In this document: one piece after another, positions 5,915 through 12,907 of the stretch | How the letters are laid out: each line of letters opens with the position of its first letter | Numbering within the stretch: position 1 is the first letter of the stretch | NCBI GenBank assembly: GCA_002418205.1 | Contig: DIDP01000002.1 | Span: 1 to 19,937, forward strand | Source: Anaerolineales bacterium UBA5797 | Lineage (GTDB): Bacteria > Chloroflexota > Anaerolineae > Anaerolineales > Villigracilaceae | DNA: 19,937 nt | Direction of reading: 5' to 3' | Translations under genes and position numbers: made by a program | Notes under the pieces: generated by a model | The model's database searches: none | Seen by the model: only the letters and a program-made list of their open reading frames with translations | Told to the model about the DNA's origin: nothing

Positions 5915-6781
5915 TCACTCGAATGTCGAATACTGGACCGCGTTCCTGCCCTTGTTTTTGACCTCGTACATCAGGGCGTCTGTCACGCTGACCAGCGTAT
6001 CCACCGACTTGGGCATGCTCAAAACGGTCAACACGCCGATGCTGAATGTGATCTCCCATCCGTTTCTTTGCATCTTCTCGAGCAGGGAGGTTTGCAAACG
6101 CTGGACAATGATCTGTGCCGACTTCTGATCGATGTCCGAGAGCAGGATCGCAAACTCATCGCCCCCCAGGCGCGCCAGGATATCGGAATTGCGGATGTGA
6201 TTTTGAAGCGTATCCACGACCGTTTTCAAGACCAGGTCCCCGACCGCATGCCCGAGCCGGTCATTGACAATCTTGAAATAATCCAGGTCGATATAGACCA
6301 GTGTGTATGGCCGCTTGTTCATCTCCGAAACGATCATCCGTTTCTCGGCGATCTCATTGAACGAGCGCCTGTTCAACGCGCCGGTCAATGGATCGGTGTT
6401 GGCGAGCAGGCGTTCCTCCTCCAGCACATGGTGCAACTCTGCGAGCAGAATGGTGACCACCGCATAGAACCCGAAACGGATCAGCGCATTCCACGTGCCG
6501 ATAAATATGCTCGAAAAATTCTGCCCCGATAACAGGTTGGAAACGAGCCAGACGCTTGCGCTGAAAACGGAAAATGCCAGCCCCGATTCCCTGCCGAGCG
6601 CCCACGCCGTCATCGAGACCGGGACCAGGTAGAAGAAGGAGAACGATAGTTCAAAACCTGTAATATAGTCCACGCCGCCAAGTAACAATACCACCCCAAT
6701 GGCCATCAGGTTCAACCGGCTTTCTGGCAAAGACTCAAGAGAGGTCAGCAACCGGTAGATCTTTAATTCCGATAATTCCAT
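5915..6781 (-). CDS. Membrane diguanylate cyclase (GGDEF)
   Basis: The 288-residue product has about four N-terminal membrane helices (roughly 26-42, 48-63, 66-85 and 98-118), a short linker, and a GGDEF domain (about 126-285) that makes the second messenger c-di-GMP from two GTP. NTDPLTGALNRRSF (128-141) opens the domain, DLDYFKIVND (165-174) holds the metal Asp, and the active-site loop GGDEF is intact at 206-210. RNSD (197-200), exactly five residues before GGDEF, is the RxxD inhibitory site, so product feedback is expected. There is no EAL or HD-GYP partner in the window. The N-terminal helices have no sensory family I recognise. It lies 37 bases after the methyltransferase stop, so it may be read through from the operon upstream. 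Confidence 0.93.
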   Translation of the reverse strand: MELSELKIYRLLTSLESLPESRLNLMAIGVVLLLGGVDYITGFELSFSFFYLVPVSMTAWALGRESGLAFSVFSASVWLVSNLLSGQNFSSIFIGTWNALIRFGFYAVVTILLAELHHVLEEERLLANTDPLTGALNRRSFNEIAEKRMIVSEMNKRPYTLVYIDLDYFKIVNDRLGHAVGDLVLKTVVDTLQNHIRNSDILARLGGDEFAILLSDIDQKSAQIIVQRLQTSLLEKMQRNGWEITFSIGVLTVLSMPKSVDTLVSVTDALMYEVKNKGRNAVQYSTFE

Positions 6782-6818
6782 TGCCCCATTTTATCGTCTT
6801 TTTCGCAAAAGGAGATTT

Positions 6819-7697
6819 TTATGTGCGCACCAGAAAATCCATCTGGTGTGCGATGTATATCAATTCGCCGCGCTCGATCTGTGCCCGGCGCTCTGCCAGC
6901 CAGGCCTTGAATCTGTCCAACTCCAATTCAGGATGCCCCATCAAAGACCCTTCAAAGAAATGCAGAATAAAATGCAGGAAATATTTTTCATCCTCCGGGT
7001 AATTTCCACCGCGCGGAAAAACCACCCAATCCGACGCGCCCGCCTCCAATACTTGCGCCCCCGCGTTCTGCAAATGCTTAAACAAATGACGCCCGCTTTG
7101 GCTGTCGCCTCCCGTCGGGCGCGTGTCCATCGACTCGTGATACAGTCGCTCGATCTGTTCATCCAGCGCCGCATCGATCGTCGGCTCGAACGTTGTCACA
7201 CCATCGAAGTTGACCGTCAGCCACGCGAGACCATTCGTCAGCGACAGTAACTTCGGCAACGACCCTGGCATTGGAAGCAGATCCAAAAACGCATGCGCGA
7301 TCAACAGATCCGCGGGTTGTTCATGCTTCTGGATGAAATCGAAGACGTCTGCACGCTCGAAGCGGATATGGACATCGTGCGACTCATCGAACACGCGCGC
7401 CTGCATTTCCCCGCCTCTTTCCACCCTCATGCCTGCCTCCGCTGCCCAGACCTTCACCCACTCTGCCGCGTATTCCACGTTCTCCGCCATCTCATCCACC
7501 ATCACATACTCAGCCTGACGGATCACATCCCAGCGTACCAACCGCCTGAGCATCGTCCCGATCCCCGCGCCGACTTCGACGATGTGGATCGGCTGGGACG
7601 GTAAATGAGCCTTCAACGCGTGCAACACATCCTTGTTCAGCGCGCGGTCATCCACGGATTGTTTGGAAAGCAGATAATGGGGGAAGGAATATTCCAT
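6819..7697 (-). CDS. SAM-dependent methyltransferase, class I
   Basis: A 292-residue Rossmann methyltransferase. Motif I is VEVGAGIGT (40-48), the acidic ribose-binding residue is in VMVDE (about 65-69), and RADVFDFI plus LLIAHAFLDLLP supply the later adenine-binding and motif IV-like blocks. The C-terminal half (about 200-292) is not one I recognise, with WVVFPRGGNYPEDEKYFLHFILHFF as a notable aromatic-rich stretch; this may form the acceptor site. The substrate is unknown. The ATG at 7697 lies 14 bases after the stop of the glycosyltransferase, so the two are probably cotranscribed. This supports a role in modifying the same small molecule or glycan. No strong Shine-Dalgarno is visible before the ATG. 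Confidence 0.82.
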   Translation of the reverse strand: MEYSFPHYLLSKQSVDDRALNKDVLHALKAHLPSQPIHIVEVGAGIGTMLRRLVRWDVIRQAEYVMVDEMAENVEYAAEWVKVWAAEAGMRVERGGEMQARVFDESHDVHIRFERADVFDFIQKHEQPADLLIAHAFLDLLPMPGSLPKLLSLTNGLAWLTVNFDGVTTFEPTIDAALDEQIERLYHESMDTRPTGGDSQSGRHLFKHLQNAGAQVLEAGASDWVVFPRGGNYPEDEKYFLHFILHFFEGSLMGHPELELDRFKAWLAERRAQIERGELIYIAHQMDFLVRT

Positions 7698-7710
7698 GAT
7701 CTTTGATCCC

Positions 7711-7799
7711 GTCAGTGCGAGGAGGGTGCTCTTCCCGACGAAGTAATCTCCTCGTCTGTGTTCGGGATTGTTTCAGGGCTATCGCCCCTCGCAATGACG
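7711..7799. repeat. Palindromic repeat A, copy 5, overlapping the 3' end of the glycosyltransferase gene
   Basis: GTCAGTGCGAGGAGGG with CGACGAAGTAATCTC on the left is mirrored by GATTGTTTC and CCCCTCGCAATGAC on the right. Unlike the other copies it lies almost wholly inside a reading frame: it supplies the last 28 codons and the TGA stop (7712-7714) of the GT4 gene. Confidence 0.85.
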
Positions 7800-8833
7800 G
7801 AAAGATATTCCCTGATTTTCCCCGCTGTTTCCTCCCATCTTGGCTGGGCGTTATATCTTTGCAATGCATTCAGCGACAGCCTCAGCAGCAACCCCCGATC
7901 TGATGCAAGTCCATCAAGGATCCCCGCAAGTGACTCTGCATCATCCGGCTCGATCAAGTAACCATCCCTGCCATGGGTAATAATCTCGCTCGCCCCGCCT
8001 GCCGTTGTCCCGATTGCGGGCAGACCAAACCCCATCCCCTCGAGATAGACGATCCCAAACCCTTCATAGCTCGATGGCACGACCATGACATGCGCCTGCC
8101 TGTACATCTCAATTAATGGTTCATTATCCAGTGGACCATGGAATTTGACGAAGGATGACAATCCGTGTGTGAGTGTGTATCTTTCCATTTCATAAGCATA
8201 CTTCGGCTCAGATGTGAATCCCCCAATCACATCCACTCTGATGGCCGTCTGCGGATCGCTGATGGCTTTCAATAATGTATGCAGCCCTTTCCGATAAATT
8301 ACATTGCCAAGAAATAAAATCCGCAGTTCATTACTTTTCGCTCTTTCACGGACTTCACTCTCCGTGATCGAGTCTCCAAATCTGTCCGTGGGCGGATAAG
8401 CGACAATTGAAGGCTTGTCGTCCCCGACCAATTCGTTCACCACACTCCTGGTTGTCCTCGAGTTGAAGATGAAGCCGTCCACGCTTTGCAAATACTTTCT
8501 CTCAACGATCCGATGGACATCATTCTGCCATTTCGGTCGCAGTTCGGAACAACGCAAATGGTGGACAAGGCTGATGACCGGGCAGGGGTGTGGAGGGCGG
8601 TTGGCAAGAAGCAGGGAGGGATGATTCAATTCATCTTCGATGATCAGGTCGAAGTCGGGTGGGAGGCGGAAATGCAGATTGTCGGTCAGGTGTGAAGCGT
8701 AATTCCTCCACGGCAGGGAGATGACCTCCACCGTGTCGCCCTGCGCACGCAGGTATTCCACGAGCTTGCGATCATATAAATACCCGCCGCTGACCGTATC
8801 CAGCGAGCTGTAGATGATAAGCCCGATCTTCAT
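7712..8833 (-). CDS. GT4-family glycosyltransferase
   Basis: The 373-residue product is a GT-B retaining glycosyltransferase that moves a sugar from a nucleotide donor. The N-terminal domain begins MKIGLIIYSSLDTVSGGYLYDRKL with the GG acceptor/donor loop (16-17). The C-terminal domain has ILFLGNVIYRKGLHTLL (172-188), IGGFTSEP and the EX7E block from E257 to E265 (YEGFGIVYLE). The ATG overlaps the stop of the pterin-synthase-like gene by one base (TAATG), implying translational coupling. Residues from V346 to the end are translated palindromic repeat, so the ancestral protein probably ended near residue 345. Acceptor and donor are unknown; the operon suggests a small-molecule or lipid acceptor rather than a protein. 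Confidence 0.93.
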   Translation of the reverse strand: MKIGLIIYSSLDTVSGGYLYDRKLVEYLRAQGDTVEVISLPWRNYASHLTDNLHFRLPPDFDLIIEDELNHPSLLLANRPPHPCPVISLVHHLRCSELRPKWQNDVHRIVERKYLQSVDGFIFNSRTTRSVVNELVGDDKPSIVAYPPTDRFGDSITESEVRERAKSNELRILFLGNVIYRKGLHTLLKAISDPQTAIRVDVIGGFTSEPKYAYEMERYTLTHGLSSFVKFHGPLDNEPLIEMYRQAHVMVVPSSYEGFGIVYLEGMGFGLPAIGTTAGGASEIITHGRDGYLIEPDDAESLAGILDGLASDRGLLLRLSLNALQRYNAQPRWEETAGKIREYLSVIARGDSPETIPNTDEEITSSGRAPSSH

Positions 8834-9222
8834 TACCCGGAACGCGGACGTTCAACCCGAAATGCCGCCCATGCGGATTCGTTCTCCCACAGCACAACTT
8901 TCACCGCGGCGATGTTGCCCGCTTTGATGCGTTCACTCAATGAAGTTGCCAGTATCCGTGCAAAATGCTCGATGGACGGGTTCAGCCCGGCAAATTCAGG
9001 TTTGTCGTTCAGCATCTGTTCCTTGTAGTAGTTCACGATCTCATCGAGGTGCTTCTCCACCTCAACGATATCCACGAGATAACCGTGTCCGTCGAGTTGC
9101 GCGCCTTCGAGTTGCAGTTCAAGGATGTAATGGTGCGAGTTGGGATAATTCTCAGCCCCCCAATCGCCGCCGATGAGGAAATGCCTTGCAATGAAATCGC
9201 GTCGAACACCGAGTGAATACAT
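8833..9222 (-). CDS. 6-pyruvoyl-tetrahydropterin synthase/QueD-like protein without the catalytic cysteine
   Basis: The 129-residue product has the T-fold synthase pattern: FIARHFL with H14, SHHYILELQLEG (29-40), a GYLVDIVEVEKHLDEI block (47-62) equivalent to the family's V.DF..LK, PSIEHFARILA equivalent to PT.EN.A, and a final VLWENESAWAAF with the pterin-anchoring Glu. The usual zinc pair HGH is replaced by an SHH arrangement and there is no cysteine anywhere, so the canonical catalytic Cys is missing. The reaction is therefore uncertain: pterin side-chain chemistry, or a non-canonical role. ATG at 9222 is chosen because GGAG lies about 7 bases upstream and the family N-terminus begins there; an in-frame start at 9279 would overlap the dehydrogenase. 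Its stop overlaps the next ATG as TAATG. Confidence 0.85.
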   Translation of the reverse strand: MYSLGVRRDFIARHFLIGGDWGAENYPNSHHYILELQLEGAQLDGHGYLVDIVEVEKHLDEIVNYYKEQMLNDKPEFAGLNPSIEHFARILATSLSERIKAGNIAAVKVVLWENESAWAAFRVERPRSG

Positions 9223-9232
9223 GATGGCTCCG

Positions 9233-10303
9233 TTATGGATGGGTGAATATGACCTGGATCGTCTCTTGTGGATTTTCATCGAGCAGTTGATATGCCTTTT
9301 GCGCCTCTTCGATGGGGAAGCGGTGCGTGATCCATTTCTGCGGCTGGATGTGTTTCAACGCCTCCCACGCGACCCGAAACCTGCGCGCCTTGTCCCAGCG
9401 CCCGCTCAACCCTGGAGCAATGGTGCTGACCTGAGACGAGATCAGTTGGATGCGTGAACGGTGGAAGACGCCGCCCAGGTCGATGGACGTTTCCTTGTCC
9501 CCATACCACGAGCCGACGATGATGCGTCCGCTGAAGGCTGTCAATGCGATGGCATCGTTTAATGCAGATGGGGAACCGCTGAGTTCAAAAGTTAAATCAA
9601 ATGTCTGCGCGTAGGCAAATTGAGGCGAGAGGTTCGATTGTTCGGTTCCATACGCTGAGTTGATAAGTTTTTGTCTGATATGTTCGGGATGGAACGAATC
9701 GTTTACTCCAATGGCGAGCGAGGCTTTTCTACGGTTCTCGTAACGGTCAAACGTTACAAGACTCTCCAGCGGAAATCCTTTGAGCAACGCAGCCGTGAGC
9801 AGACCAACGACACCCTGTCCCAACACGAGGACGCGTTCACCCAGGATCGGCGCGGCATCCTGCACCAGGTTTACGGCGGTTTCCATGTTCGGCAGGAAGC
9901 AGGCGGTTTCGGCTGGCAGGTCATCGGGAACGGGAAACAGATTGTTTATGCTCGTAACAAAGTGGGTTGTGTGAGGCTGAAAGGAAAACACCAATTTGTC
10001 CATCCATCCGTTTTCCACGTTGTGTCCAACTTCCACAACTTTCCCCACGGACGCGTATCCGTATGCGACAGGGTATTTGAAGCCGCCGCGCAAGCCTGAT
10101 ATAACGGGATCAGTTTCAAGGTCCCGCGGGAAGCGCCCCTGGTAGATCAGCATTTCCGTCCCGGCACTGATGGCGGAGCAGATCGTCTCGACCAGAACGT
10201 CGTCCGCGCCGGGAACAGGCAGGGACTCCTCACGGAGTTCCACCTGGCGCGGCGCGGTAAAGTACAACGTTTTTCTTATCACCACCCTGATTTTACCTTG
10301 CAT
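9233..10303 (-). CDS. Medium-chain dehydrogenase, zinc-alcohol-dehydrogenase/BchC-like
   Basis: A 356-residue MDR-superfamily NAD(P)-dependent oxidoreductase. The N-terminal GroES-like domain carries CSAISAGTE (42-50) as in the BchC and threonine-dehydrogenase branch, and the C-terminal Rossmann domain has LGQGVVG (161-167). The usual GHExxG zinc block reads GYASVG (82-87), so the His-Glu pair is absent, and the four-cysteine structural zinc lobe is also lacking. Only C42 of the catalytic ligands remains. The enzyme probably oxidises or reduces a carbonyl or hydroxyl without the usual zinc site. Its ATG overlaps the upstream stop as TAATG, with no clear Shine-Dalgarno. GTG codons a few residues in are alternatives. 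It is 10 bases from the next start (9222). Confidence 0.88.
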   Translation of the reverse strand: MQGKIRVVIRKTLYFTAPRQVELREESLPVPGADDVLVETICSAISAGTEMLIYQGRFPRDLETDPVISGLRGGFKYPVAYGYASVGKVVEVGHNVENGWMDKLVFSFQPHTTHFVTSINNLFPVPDDLPAETACFLPNMETAVNLVQDAAPILGERVLVLGQGVVGLLTAALLKGFPLESLVTFDRYENRRKASLAIGVNDSFHPEHIRQKLINSAYGTEQSNLSPQFAYAQTFDLTFELSGSPSALNDAIALTAFSGRIIVGSWYGDKETSIDLGGVFHRSRIQLISSQVSTIAPGLSGRWDKARRFRVAWEALKHIQPQKWITHRFPIEEAQKAYQLLDENPQETIQVIFTHP

Positions 10304-10638
10304 TAGGATTTGGGTTTATCCGCCCAGAGGAAGGCGAGCAGGATCACTTCGGCGGCTTTGGCGTAATAGCCGGTGGCGCTCGATGTGCCAGCCACAAATG
10401 TTTTGTCACCCATGACGACCCACAGGACGATCGTGAGGGCTGTGTAGCCGACCAATGCCCACCAGACCAGTTTATGCCTCTCCTGAAAGAACGGGATGGG
10501 GAGGAAGTAGGCGCCAAGCAGACCGAGATACCCCACACCGTTGAGGGTGAACATGATATCCGGGAAGAGCGTGATGTGCAGGAACGCGGTTGCAATGTTG
10601 CTCAGAATGATGCCGTAGTGTTTGCCGGTAAGTTTCAT
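10303..10638 (-). CDS. Small four-helix membrane protein, unknown function
   Basis: A 111-residue, very hydrophobic protein that I do not recognise. About four membrane helices can be drawn: 8-26, 29-49, 56-76 and 90-106, separated by short charged loops (FQERHK at 51-56, DKPKS at the C-terminus). There is no cysteine pair or catalytic motif. The start is supported by AAAGGAG about 8 bases before the ATG. It heads the operon with the dehydrogenase, synthase-like and glycosyltransferase genes, and its stop overlaps the dehydrogenase ATG (TAATG). A membrane anchor or transporter-like role for the pathway is only a guess. Confidence 0.8.
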   Translation of the reverse strand: MKLTGKHYGIILSNIATAFLHITLFPDIMFTLNGVGYLGLLGAYFLPIPFFQERHKLVWWALVGYTALTIVLWVVMGDKTFVAGTSSATGYYAKAAEVILLAFLWADKPKS

Positions 10639-10749
10639 TTTTTACACTCCTTTATTGATAAGTACGGCTGAAAACGGTGAATCGGATTTTATTATTTTAC
10701 CCCGCCCCATGAACTGCTTGTGACAACTTGCACTGCCTGACCGAAACAC

Positions 10750-11640
10750 TCAAAGTGCGGAGACCCCTTCGCTGGTCGACGGATTTTCGATCAATTCCCG
10801 CATCCTGCTGATAACGACGCGATGGATCGCCTGGGAATCCGTTGAGCCGACCTCCTCCAGCGTGACCGGTTTTGCGAACCGCACGTGGATGGTATTCGGG
10901 CGCGCGTTGAACAGGATCAGTGCAAGCAATTGCAGGGCGGCGGCGAGTTTCTCCCGTTCGAGGCGCGTCCGTTTGAGGCGCGGGATCCAGTGACGCGCGG
11001 TCTTTTGCCAGATGACCCCGCTCACCATAACGGGAACAATTTTGGTGTCCCGGGCGAAGCGCATGAAAACTCCGGCGGAATCCGTCCAGCTGGTGAGGGA
11101 GTCCAATGCGCCCGGATAGACTTCAGGGTCGGGTTCGATCTCACCCGCCGGGAAGGTCAACACCGAGCCGCCATCGCGCAGATGACTGGTCACCTGCCTG
11201 ACAACGTTCATGCGTTTTGCGGGATCGTCGTCAATGAAGAATAATCTGGAGGTTGTGTTTGAAAGCGATTCCAGAAACGGGCGATGCAGGGCAATGATCT
11301 TCAAATCGGGACGGTCGATGGCGGCGAAGAGACTGACGGTATCTGCCATGCCGGGATGGTTGGAGAGGAAGAGCACGGGACCGGAAGCGGGGATGTGTTC
11401 CCGTCCATGCACGCGGACATCGCGAACGTACAGTCTTTGCATCAGCGTACGCGAGGCATCGGCAAGCCCGGACCGTCCCACCGCCAGATCGAAATCCACC
11501 ATCTGACCGGCGAATTTACGCGCCGTACCCAGGAAGACACGGCGCAACATGGAGGCAGGGATCGGCCTGCTTTGCCAGCCAAACGAAGTAACGAGGTCAT
11601 CTAGGTTGATCTGGGTGAGGGTGTCGAGTTGGGAGGGCAT
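10750..11640 (-). CDS. PlsC-type acyltransferase (1-acylglycerol-3-phosphate acyltransferase-like)
   Basis: The 296-residue product has the glycerolipid acyltransferase motifs: the HX4D catalytic block SNHPGMAD with H95 and D100, and FPAGEIEPD (163-171) equivalent to motif III FPEG, with the Ala replacing the usual Glu. It would transfer an acyl chain to a lysophosphatidate or related glycerolipid at the membrane. The hydrophobic segments are short (around 86-110), with no clear multi-helix anchor. I see no Shine-Dalgarno before the ATG, so the start is less sure. It follows clpS after an 88-base G-rich spacer. It could be the last gene of the sthA run. Confidence 0.85.
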   Translation of the reverse strand: MPSQLDTLTQINLDDLVTSFGWQSRPIPASMLRRVFLGTARKFAGQMVDFDLAVGRSGLADASRTLMQRLYVRDVRVHGREHIPASGPVLFLSNHPGMADTVSLFAAIDRPDLKIIALHRPFLESLSNTTSRLFFIDDDPAKRMNVVRQVTSHLRDGGSVLTFPAGEIEPDPEVYPGALDSLTSWTDSAGVFMRFARDTKIVPVMVSGVIWQKTARHWIPRLKRTRLEREKLAAALQLLALILFNARPNTIHVRFAKPVTLEEVGSTDSQAIHRVVISRMRELIENPSTSEGVSAL

Positions 11641-11728
11641 GAGGAAAGGATGAATGATAAAGGGTGAATGATGAAAATTGGTTGGTGATGGTGAGTGGAG
11701 GATGGGAGGTGGGGATGCTTTCCCGGAT
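11641..11728. other. G- and purine-rich spacer with short repeats
   Basis: The plus strand reads as loosely repeated GATGAATGAT/GGTGAATGATG units followed by a G-rich run (about 11681-11716: GGTTGGTGATGGTGAG and so on). No gene. The G-rich stretch on plus is a C-rich stretch in the minus-strand message between clpS and the acyltransferase. Confidence 0.5.
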
Positions 11729-12025
11729 TTATTCCGGTTCCATTGTGAATTTCAACGGATAGCCTGCGTTGTGCGCTTCGGCATGTGCTCTGTTGATGCG
11801 TTTCTCCGCTTCGGATTTGGCGAGGGTTTGCACATATGCCGTCCCGTAGACGTGCGCGGTGAACATGATGTCTGCGGCCCTGTCGTTGGAAAGGTAGAAG
11901 ACGGTTTTCAGGATTTGCATGACGAAATCCATTGGGGTCACATGGTCGTTGTGGATGGTGACTCGATAGGGCGGCTCGAGTTCCATCCCGGTCTCTTCGA
12001 TGATCTCGATTTCCGGAAGAGTCAT
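11729..12025 (-). CDS. clpS: ClpS, adaptor for the ClpAP/ClpCP protease
   Basis: A 98-residue protein of normal ClpS length. After a short, acidic N-terminal extension (1-18), YRVTIHNDHVTPMDFV (20-35) is the hallmark segment, followed by the long helix, VYGTAYV and the conserved AHVYG around H58. It delivers N-end-rule substrates to Clp ATPases. The N-degron pocket residues N26, D27, T30, M32 and H58 are present; the second Asp of the usual NDD is His (H28), a position that varies in the family. Only a weak GGTGATG stands before the ATG, so the start is moderately sure. No ClpA or ClpC gene is in the window. It lies 39 bases after the aldo/keto reductase. Confidence 0.93.
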   Translation of the reverse strand: MTLPEIEIIEETGMELEPPYRVTIHNDHVTPMDFVMQILKTVFYLSNDRAADIMFTAHVYGTAYVQTLAKSEAEKRINRAHAEAHNAGYPLKFTMEPE

Positions 12026-12064
12026 TTATTCATCACCATTTTATATGCAAGGGATTCACACCGC

Positions 12065-12889
12065 TTACTTCCATGCATTAGAGAGCTCAGACATTTCCTC
12101 TTCGCTGAGTTCGATATCCGCGGCCTCAAAGTTCTCACGGATGTGCTGTGGATCGTATGACATGGGGATCGTGATGACACGCGGCTGCATGACCAGCCAT
12201 GCCAGCGCGATCTGAAACGGCGTGGCGGAATGTGCCTTTGCGATTTCGCCCAATATGTTGTTGACGCGTATGCTGCGGAACTTCACGGGTGAATAGGCTG
12301 TGATGAGGATGTCGTTTTGCTGGCAGTATTCCAGCACACCGTTCTCCACATAAGAGCGATCCGGCAGGCGGTACGGGACTTGATTCGTAATGATGGGGGT
12401 CTCGGATAGTTCCTGCGATTTCTTGAGCAGTTTGAGGTTGAAGTTGCTGACGCCGAGATGCCTGACCTTTCCAGCGCGCACAAGTCCGTTCAAGGCGCGG
12501 AACGCCTCTTCGATCCTGGATGTGGCACGCGGGGGCCAGTGGATGAGGTACAGGTCAATGTAATCCATGTTGAGGCGGCGCAGGGAGTTCTCACAGGCTT
12601 TGAGTACATCGTTATGGGCGAGATGTTCGGGCGAAACTTTTGTGGTAATGAAGACATCCTCGCGTTGGGTGTTTGTCTCGCGGACCGCGCGCCCGATCAG
12701 TTCTTCGCTGTGACCGGATGCGTAGGCTTCCGCTGTGTCAAAGTGGGTGTAGCCGACTTCAAGCGCGGAACGGAGAGCGGTCATTGAAGCGGGATCAAGT
12801 TTCGGGTCGGGATAAGAGCCGCCGCCGATGCTCCAGGCGCCGAATCCGATCTTGGGGAGGGTCAGGTTGGGGAGGATCTCATATTTCAT
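12065..12889 (-). CDS. Aldo/keto reductase
   Basis: The 274-residue product is an NADPH-dependent TIM-barrel oxidoreductase reducing aldehydes or ketones. The catalytic tetrad is visible: D51 and Y56 in FDTAEAYASG, K84 in FITTKV, and H117 in LYLIHWPP. The NADPH-binding end includes VIPMSYDPQHIRENF. I choose the ATG at 12889 because MKYEILPNLTLPKIGFG is the family N-terminus. A TTG five codons upstream (12904) would have AGGA immediately before it, and neither start has an ideal Shine-Dalgarno. The membrane glycosyltransferase stops 18 bases upstream, so the two may be cotranscribed. Its substrate is not indicated. Confidence 0.92.
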   Translation of the reverse strand: MKYEILPNLTLPKIGFGAWSIGGGSYPDPKLDPASMTALRSALEVGYTHFDTAEAYASGHSEELIGRAVRETNTQREDVFITTKVSPEHLAHNDVLKACENSLRRLNMDYIDLYLIHWPPRATSRIEEAFRALNGLVRAGKVRHLGVSNFNLKLLKKSQELSETPIITNQVPYRLPDRSYVENGVLEYCQQNDILITAYSPVKFRSIRVNNILGEIAKAHSATPFQIALAWLVMQPRVITIPMSYDPQHIRENFEAADIELSEEEMSELSNAWK

Positions 12890-12907
12890 GTCAGAAGATC
12901 GCAATTC

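Noticed and set aside
11641..11728. Small gene or regulatory RNA in the G-rich spacer
   Set aside because: No start with Shine-Dalgarno, no stable stem and no promoter-like boxes; short simple repeats only.
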